From Adenophora triphylla var. japonica (Eukaryota; Streptophyta; Magnoliopsida; Asterales; Campanulaceae): a stretch of 64,000 nucleotides of DNA. The stretch's first letter is position 1; every line of letters starts with the position of its first letter. Positions 57,697 to 64,000 of this stretch are shown here, piece by piece. The translations under genes and the position numbers were made by a program. The notes under the pieces were generated by a model, which searched no databases, had not been told where the DNA came from, and saw only the letters and a program-made list of their open reading frames with translations. The stretch lies in contig JAFEMH010001247.1 of the NCBI GenBank assembly GCA_022495995.1, forward strand, positions 310,001-374,000, read 5' to 3'.

Positions 57697-59390
57697 CCCC
57701 TCTACCTCAGCTCCAACAGTGTAGACCTCTTGGGCACCACCATCATTTTTCTCTACCTCCATCTCATCGTCATCCTCCTCCACGGGGATCAGTTTATCCG
57801 TTTCTTCATCAACCAGCTTCAGCAATTTCAGGCGATCTGCAGCCTCTTTCTCACGATTGGCTCGGGCATGGAAGCCCCACAACTCCTTTTGCTCTTCTTC
57901 ACGTTAACAACCCGACCCATGTTGGCCTCTTGTTCAGGGGTAAGAACTGTACAAGATCAAAAACCAAGTATTAGTTCGATAAATAAAAGTTCTATGTACG
58001 AGCTAAAGTTCTACATGCGAGCAATTAAGTGACGAGATAAGGAACAAAAAAGCAAGTAAAAACTTACCCCCAAAGTGGTCAAAGTTCTCTCTGCAATAAC
58101 CAGGGGTCCTCTTACACTTATGAAATTGGCTCTCAAATCGGAATATGTCTCCCTCATGGGTAACCCAGTCGGGATATCTCAGGCATCTAACTATGGGGAC
58201 CAAGGGAACTACATCCCCCTTGCCCAGCATCATCCCAGCCTGGATATAATTATTCTTGGTGGTCCCCAAAACCTCCCAGCTGATGGGGCCCCTCTCAGCT
58301 ACCTCGACTAATTTCTTATATAGCTCGTCACTCCAGTCAGGTACCCAATAATCCTCCTCCTTTATCTCATCAGATTCATCATTTGGCAATGGGAATTCCC
58401 ATCCTCTCCTACTTTCAACTACGATGACATGAGCATTCCAACCACTCACTTTGCTTGGAAGGTTAACAAAAAGCTTTGGGGCATGGGGCCTAGAGGGGGT
58501 ACTGATTCCCATATCTAATTTGTCTGTGGTGACTTTGAAAAACATCCTAAAAACGTGAAGGCAAGGCTCAAACCCTAAGAACCTACACACCATTGCAAAG
58601 CATACTAGGACTCTACAAGTATTGGCTCCCAATTGAAGAGGCAGGGCATCCATACATTCCAAAAACTCATTAATGAAGGGGTCTAAAGGTAGCCTTAGGC
58701 CAGTCTCGAATTTGCCATAGAAGAAGGCCATCCTTGTGGGATCAGTGGTGTAGCTATCACCAAACCGGGACATAAATTCCTTCTTGCTATAGTGAGTCAC
58801 ATTAAACTCTTTCCTATCTACCTCGCAGAAGTCATACACCATGGATATCCAAGATTTCGAGTTCTTTTTCCCTCGAATTGGTTTAGGAGGTACATAGCCC
58901 CTCTCATTCCTCCCTTTGGCCACTGAGGAGTCGAATGCGTCCACAATCTGCAAGCTAGAGGAAGTAGAAGCTGTAGCTCCCCCTTGAGCTGCCATATTTG
59001 AAGAAGAAGAAGAAGAAACAGGGGAATCAGTCCTATGTTCATACTCAGGCGACCTACCTAAGGACGACCTAGATTCCCCTGGAAACCCCTTTCTATTTTA
59101 AGGAAGGAGGGCTTATTGGGATCCTTGACATAGAACAGAGCTAGATGGTCGAGTAACTCGTGAAAAAGATGAAAAGATACAACATTTGGGTCGTCTATTC
59201 CTAAATCTCCCAAGTTCTCTCCTACGGGCAAACCTAGTTCACTAAAAGTCAATCCCCACCTTGTCAAGATGGAGGCGCACTCAGTTATGGATATCTCCTT
59301 CCACACTCCCCCTATATGCTTATACATTTGGTGATTAACAGTGTAATACCCATACCAGGCCCCAGGTTCACAGCTAAAGGTCCTAGCCAT
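57697..59390 (-). pseudogene. Antisense gene of A-prime, 5' exons: Transposase_28-like domain
   Basis: ATG at 59390 (MARTFSCEPGAWYGYYTVNH). The frame runs through ILTRWGLTFSELGLP, shifts by one base near 59070-59100, and continues with a Ser-rich linker into the conserved core (GKFETGLRLPLDPFINEFLE, then NTCRVLVCFAMVCRFLGFEP) typical of the 'putative gypsy-type transposon' family (PF04195-like). A GGTAAGT donor near 58068 and TTGTACAG acceptor near 57955 define an intron. The next exon, with LLKLVDEETDKLIPVEEDDD, reaches the D insertion; its reading frame continues beyond D at 42036. Upstream TATAAAAG at 59591-59598. Role in Tat elements is unknown. Confidence 0.75.
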
Positions 59391-59590
59391 GGCAGAAATC
59401 AACAAAAGCTCAAAAACAAGACGAAAAAGCAAAGAAATCGAAGAATACCTCAAATTAAGTTAGTGACGGAGGTCGTACGAGCAAAATAAAGGACAGGGGC
59501 ACCGGAGTCAAGAGCTTTGCTTTGCCTGTCGCTGAACATATACGCCTGAATATCAAAGGTTCGTAAAATCTAAAAAGGAAAAGGTTTTCC

Positions 59591-59598
59591 CCTTTTAT
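59591..59598 (-). promoter_or_regulatory. TATA box of the A-prime antisense gene
   Basis: Minus-strand TATAAAAG, about 200 bp before the ATG at 59390. No CGCG-type palindrome is seen upstream of it, unlike the antisense genes of D. Confidence 0.5.
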
Positions 59599-59860
59599 AC
59601 TTCGTATTAATCTTTTCTTGAAGTGGAAAGGGCAGGTTTTCAAACGGTTAATCAACATTTAAATACCCGGATGGTTTTCGAGGCTGCAATGATTACGGAA
59701 ATACGGCGCTTCTACTAATCTAGCCATCCATAGTCAACGCCCAGGATTGAACCACGTCACCATTAGTCGACCAAACAGAAGTTCAAGCATCGACCTACGA
59801 TCTACTTCAAACTTCATCAAAATTTCTTATAACTTCGTGGTCGACAAAAATTAACTCAGA
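59599..59860. other. Region upstream of the A-prime antisense gene
   Basis: No gene. Several GTCGAC/GGTCGAC hexamers; nothing else recognised. Confidence 0.4.
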
Positions 59861-59874
59861 AAGTTGGGGGCCAC
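59861..59874 (+). other. Polypurine tract of A-prime
   Basis: AAGTTGGGGGCCAC directly before TGAACGG, the presumed start of the 3' LTR; a GTTGGGGGC-type PPT is common in Tat elements. Confidence 0.6.
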
Positions 59875-59994
59875 TGAACGGAATAAAAGTGATGGGCTAG
59901 GCCCAACGAGCAAGCCCAGTTATTTACATATTATTGCCACCACATTCTCAGTGGGCTAGGCCCAATTATTACCAGGCCCAAGGCCCATCAGCAA
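59875..59994 (+). repeat. Start of the 3' LTR of A-prime, cut by element F
   Basis: TGAACGGAATAAAAGTG followed by several GGGCTAGGCCCAA-like repeats. The remainder of the LTR must lie beyond F, outside the window. Confidence 0.5.
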
Positions 59995-61337
59995 TGTTAG
60001 GCCCAATAGGCAAGGAAATAGGCTAGAGGGGGGGTAAATAGCTTTTTTACAATTTTAATTTAAAATACCTTAATGGTCAAAGTCACTAATCAGAATGTTG
60101 TAAGTTAATCAGTAAGCACAGCAGAATATTTGTGACTTAGTTTGAACTCACAGAAAATCAGCAAGAAGTTGTTTAGAGCTTGATTTTAACACAAGATATT
60201 TATTTAAATCGTTTATGCAGAGCAACTTGTTTGGTTTAGGGAAATACTTATGATTCAGCAGGATGAACTGTTCTGATTTGTAACGGTGAACGACTGGCAA
60301 GATGAAAATAAAGTAAAGACAATGACACAGTATTTGGAGAGGTTCACAGCGTGAATGCTGCTACGTCCTCTACCAAGATTGGTCAGATCTTGGATTTTGA
60401 GAGAAGTTTACTATCAGTATGTCCTAGTCTATTACAAGTGCGGCTTTGCCGGTTACAAGGACTGAATACAAGGATCTACTGATGGATCTTTAAATAAAGA
60501 AGCTGACTGTGTGTTTTTGAGTGGCAAGTTAGACTTATCTCACTCAGGTGTGTGTGTGATTCTCAATCAATGCATTCTAATGATTGTCTTGTTGGAGAAT
60601 GCTTACAAGGTTGATTGAGATGTGCACGAGTGTATATCCCTAATAATGTCTAATGATTTTATGGACTTGAAGGCTTGAGCTTCATTCAATGCTTCAAGCA
60701 CACTCTTCTTCAATGCAACAACCAACCATCTTCAATGCAGCAAGGTCTTCTATATATACTTTGAGAGAAAGAGAGAGAAGAACTAAAGATGCCGTTGAAG
60801 GGTAGAATAGGAATAAGGAAAATATGGTTGGTAGGTGAGGATCATTTAATGCCATATCTTTGCAATTAATGCGGGAGATTTGAATAAGACATTTTTGCTT
60901 TTGTTCGGCGGGTAACAACCCCTTTGTCCCAACCGGTTACCTGCAGCAGCAGACAAAGGACAAAGTAGAGCTGAAAGTAGCTCTTGTGTCAGAACAGGCA
61001 GAATGGTGTTGGCAGGAAAATGTAACTACTTTTAGCAAACAAGTACGATGAAAGAGATAGAGATGTGACCGTTGTGACTGAGAGTTTATTTCAAACGAAG
61101 GGAGTCATCCCAAATTTAAGTCACCTATCTGCTGAAGTATGTTGCTGAAAAGTGTTAACTCCTGCTGATTACCAGGCAGATCCCACCAGCAGGATAGTAA
61201 CCTACAAGACATGCTGAACTAACAGAGAGGGCATCAGTAAGAGATCCAAAAATAAAATCTAATTAAATTAGGGGTCTCTAACTAGCCATGTGATTAGGAT
61301 TAAGCAATTCTAAGTCCACATATATTTTGACCCAACA
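59995..61337 (-). repeat. 3' LTR of F
   Basis: About 1343 bp from TGTTGGGTCAAAATATATG (61337 downward) to GCCTATTGGGCCTAACA (59995). Minus-strand TATATATA at 60751-60758 is the likely core promoter. The left boundary is inferred from the TG/CA ends and is uncertain by tens of bases. Confidence 0.6.
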
Positions 61338-61572
61338 ATCTCCTCCTAATTGCTTAAGTCCAATCACCTTTAAACAGAATCACTTAAAAGGATATAGATA
61401 GATATTAAGATAAAAGATAAGTGATGACTGTAAAGGTAAACTAATAAAGTTCCTGCAGAAGGGTTAGATAGATATTAAGCAAAAGTCATAAAATCAAAAA
61501 CCAAGTTGTCAGCAAAAGAAAGTTTGTCTTTGGGGCTTCATGAGGATATCTATTTCATTGGTTACAAGACTG
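61338..61572 (-). other. 3' untranslated region and PPT of F
   Basis: PPT-like AATTAGGAGGAGATTG next to the LTR; no other feature seen. Confidence 0.5.
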
Positions 61573-64000
61573 TCAAGAATCAGCAGGATCAACATCAGCA
61601 GCAATGTAGGAATCAGCAATAGGCTTGGACTTTTTCTGCTTCTTGGCTTCAGCCTTTTCAGCTTTCCTCTTCTTGCTAGCCTTGTAACGCTCCACTAGCA
61701 CTTCATTTTTCCCTTCAAGCTTGGCAATCTTCAGATTGGCTTCAGCAAGCTTGGCTTCAGCAGCAGCAATCCTTCCTTCAGCAGCTTCAAGTTTTAGCTC
61801 CAACTCCTTGATGGTGCGATCTTGATTCAAGTTAACATCAAGTACCAGCTTCTGAACCTGGGTGGTGCTGTCTAAGAGATCACTGAGCTGATCAAATCTG
61901 TTTTCTTCACCAACACTTAGATCACTGAGGGTTGAGGTCTGAGGTCTGCTGAGGGCTTTTGTAATAGATGCAGAAATTTTGGCTGAGACTTTGTTTGCGA
62001 TTCTGTTTGCTAAGCCTTCCTCCTCTTGAGTGGACTTAAGCACTAACTCCTTGATTTCTTCAAGTTTATCTCGGAAAAACAGACCTAAATCACCAATGTC
62101 ACCTCTAAGAACAGGTTCATAAGCTTCAGAAAGATGGCCATGCTGATTAGCAAAGTAGCCAAACATGGTGTAAACAGGTGGAGAATTAGCAGGGACTAAG
62201 AAGGAAGAAGGAATGACTGTGCTGACAATTAAGGGAACATCAAAAGGAACAGGGGTAGGTGGAACAGATAGGGGAAAATCAGGATGAATGATAATAGAAA
62301 GATCAGCAGAAAGAGGAGGGGCAAGAAACATCTGACCATTATTCTCCAAGGACAGCTTGCAGGCAATCATAAAATTCAGAAATGCTCTTCCATTCAGCAG
62401 ATCTCGCATGATGCCAAGGCTTAGAATTCTGCCAGTGTCTACTGAATGATCTTGCTGACATGGTCTGGAAGCATAAAATGGTAAGGTAATGGCTAGGGCA
62501 TGCTAATACACCATCTTCCAAACACCAACAGCAGAGTAAGGAGAATACTCAAGAGTTTCAATCACATGATCATTAATCATCAAACGCTTCATCAGAATTC
62601 CACCAGAATAAGTGCAAACTTCAATTGGAGATTCACCAGATGGACAAATATCACCACGAATTCTTAAGGATCCAGGTTGATTTGTGGCTGGAGGGAGAGA
62701 TTTGACTTTGGCATGAGAAACAGCAGGGGTTTTCTTCTTGCCATGCTTGATATCCTTGTTCCATTTAAGCAGAATAGGAGGCATGCTGGTAGAACCTTCA
62801 GTAGGAACAGAATTTTTGAAAGGGTTTCTTACTATCCTAGTACCAGACCTCCACTTGAGTTTTTGATGAGGAGGGAAAAGGGGGTTACCAGCAGATTCCT
62901 TTGGAATGGACTTCATGGTAGTATACCAATTGGAGCATATCATCATCCTACAGTCATCAGAAAGAGAGTTGTACCAAGAGGGAGGTGTGGTATCTTCTTC
63001 AGCAACATCTGGAATTTCCTCATAATCTTCTGGGTCTATTTCATCAGGACTGTCTTCATCAGCAACAGGGAGAGAATCATCATTGGTCAAGAAATCAGCA
63101 ACGGCCTGATGGATGAGTGCTTGAACAGGATTGTATGCAACAATTGCAGAGAAGGCATTATCAACTTCTTGAGCTTGAAGGTCAGCAGCAATGTCAGCAT
63201 CTGAGGTAGCTCCTCCTCCCAACTCAACAATCTCTTGGAAGGGTTCAGCAGGAACATCAAAGAAAATGGGAGCTTGCTCAGAATTAAGAAAAACTCCTCC
63301 TGTAACCACTATAGGCGCAGGTTGAGCAGGGCCAGCAGATGGGCTGGAGTGAGCACCAGATGCAGGAGTACCTTTTAGAAGCACAGTGCTGATAAACTGT
63401 TGGTCATCATCAGAAACAGTTCTGCTGGATTCAATAGTGTCACTTGAGGAATCAGCAGAAGGAACATCATCAGCATTGCCAGAATCAGCCTTCTTATCAG
63501 AAGAACTATCAACTCTTCTCTTCAATGCTTCTTCAGAATAAGTGATGAGTTCCTGAGTCATCTTCAAAACATTCTCAATGAACTGAGTGGCAAGAGGACC
63601 TCTGGTCAGAGTCTCAGCATCAGAATACTTGAATCCCCAGTCTTCATCGTTTTCAGCTCTTCCTAGCTGATAGGGATCATTTTCTTCAAAATCAAACTGA
63701 GTTTTGTAGACAGAGGCATATGCAATCCATACAGAGATGTCCATCAGATCTTGCCTAATCCGATCCTGAAAAAGATAGACTTGATTCCAGAGGAGAGGCA
63801 GAAGATCAAAATATCGATTGAAATTCAGCATCAACACATTCTTGCTGAAATTCTGGTACTTGGAGAGTGGAGGAAACTTTTCAGCAAAGGTCTCATTCAT
63901 GTCCAGTCTTGCCCTATCAACATAGTCAATCAGGTTTCCAGCAGGCACAGTGTCTTTCTGCTCTTCATGAAACTGAAGAAGCCTTCTGATGAACGGCTGG
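61573..64000 (-). pseudogene. 3'-terminal ORF of F (post-pol, env-like position), one in-frame stop
   Basis: One reading frame open from the window edge to 61573 except for a single TAG at 62503-62505. The N-terminal part (from 64000) contains DRIRQDLMDISVWIAYASVY and a long acidic, Ser/Asp/Glu-rich region, then a basic patch with KWNKDIKHGKKKTP. After the stop, a hydrophobic/Pro-rich segment is followed by a strong coiled coil (KELELKLEAAEGRIAAAEAK onward) and a Lys-rich KASKKRKAEKAEAKKQKK end. Position directly before the PPT and a C-terminal coiled coil fit the env-like ORF of SIRE-type copia elements. I see no clear signal peptide or membrane span in this part and do not assign a function. 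Confidence 0.55.

Larger units (their letters stand above)
17128..59994 (+). mobile_element. Ty3/gypsy Tat-lineage element 'A-prime', 3' portion with three nested elements
   Basis: From mid-RT to the first 120 bp of the 3' LTR. Own segments are 17128-18957, 28380-31093, 41523-42036 and 57697-59994; the rest is inserted E, C and D. Domain order RT, RNase H, second RNase H, integrase, tandem repeats, antisense gene, PPT is the Tat plan. The element carries independent stops and frameshifts outside the insertion sites and is older than its guests. Confidence 0.8.
59995..64000 (-). mobile_element. Copia-type element 'F' (probably SIRE/Maximus-like), 3' end
   Basis: Minus-strand element entering from the right: 3'-most ORF, non-coding stretch, PPT AGGAGGAGATTG and 3' LTR. 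The LTR has TGTTGGG/CCTAACA ends and a CTATTTACCCCCCCTCTAGCC segment near its end, a pattern I associate with SIRE-type copia LTRs. No RT is in the window, so assignment is tentative. Confidence 0.55.

Noticed and set aside
57652..58032. 126-codon plus-strand open frame as a host gene
   Set aside because: It is the reverse strand of an exon of the A-prime antisense gene and starts inside the 3' LTR of D.

Overview
This window is plant nuclear DNA made almost entirely of nested LTR retrotransposons. I found no host housekeeping gene, rRNA gene or tRNA gene. A flowering plant is indicated by Tat-type Ty3/gypsy elements carrying two RNase H domains and antisense genes, a Tekay-like chromovirus primed by initiator tRNA-Met, Ty1/copia elements, and a non-autonomous hAT element. 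The species cannot be named from sequence alone.

Layout. (1) 1-5746: 5' part of a decayed Tat element 'A' (gag, protease, RT), with a 1.0-kb hAT element (832-1839) inside gag. (2) 5747-17127: element 'B', a minus-strand, gag-only Tat derivative with two very unlike LTRs. (3) 17128-59994: 3' part of a second Tat element 'A-prime' (RT, RNase H, integrase, tandem repeats, then an antisense gene read on the minus strand, PPT and start of the 3' LTR). Three elements sit inside A-prime: Tekay-like 'E' (18958-28379, minus) in the integrase, and copia 'C' (31094-41522, plus) and Tat/Ogre-like 'D' (42037-57696, plus) in the antisense gene. (4) 59995-64000: 3' LTR and 3'-most ORF of 'F' (minus), probably SIRE/Maximus-like, which cut the A-prime LTR and runs off the window.

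Target-site duplications support the nesting: 8/8 for the hAT, 5/5 for D, 4/5 for E and 4/5 for C. B has none, and the A sequence on its two sides overlaps by about 1 kb rather than being continuous, so B looks like a recombination junction between two elements. E is the best preserved element: a 1370-codon polyprotein with a full DD35E integrase. D, C, A and A-prime carry stops and frameshifts. The 480-codon antisense ORF of D and the gag of B remain open.

Two signals are not explained by standard annotation. First, short CpG-rich palindromes occur in clusters of two to five in elements from unrelated lineages (Tat B and D, Tekay E, copia C). They usually lie just upstream of a TATA box, including those of the two antisense genes of D. 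Second, a hairpin with conserved flanks and co-varying stem occurs twice in each of B and D, once after the coding region and once just before the PPT, bracketing the antisense or repeat cassette. Together they suggest a shared cis-regulatory layer on these elements. This is inference and needs testing.
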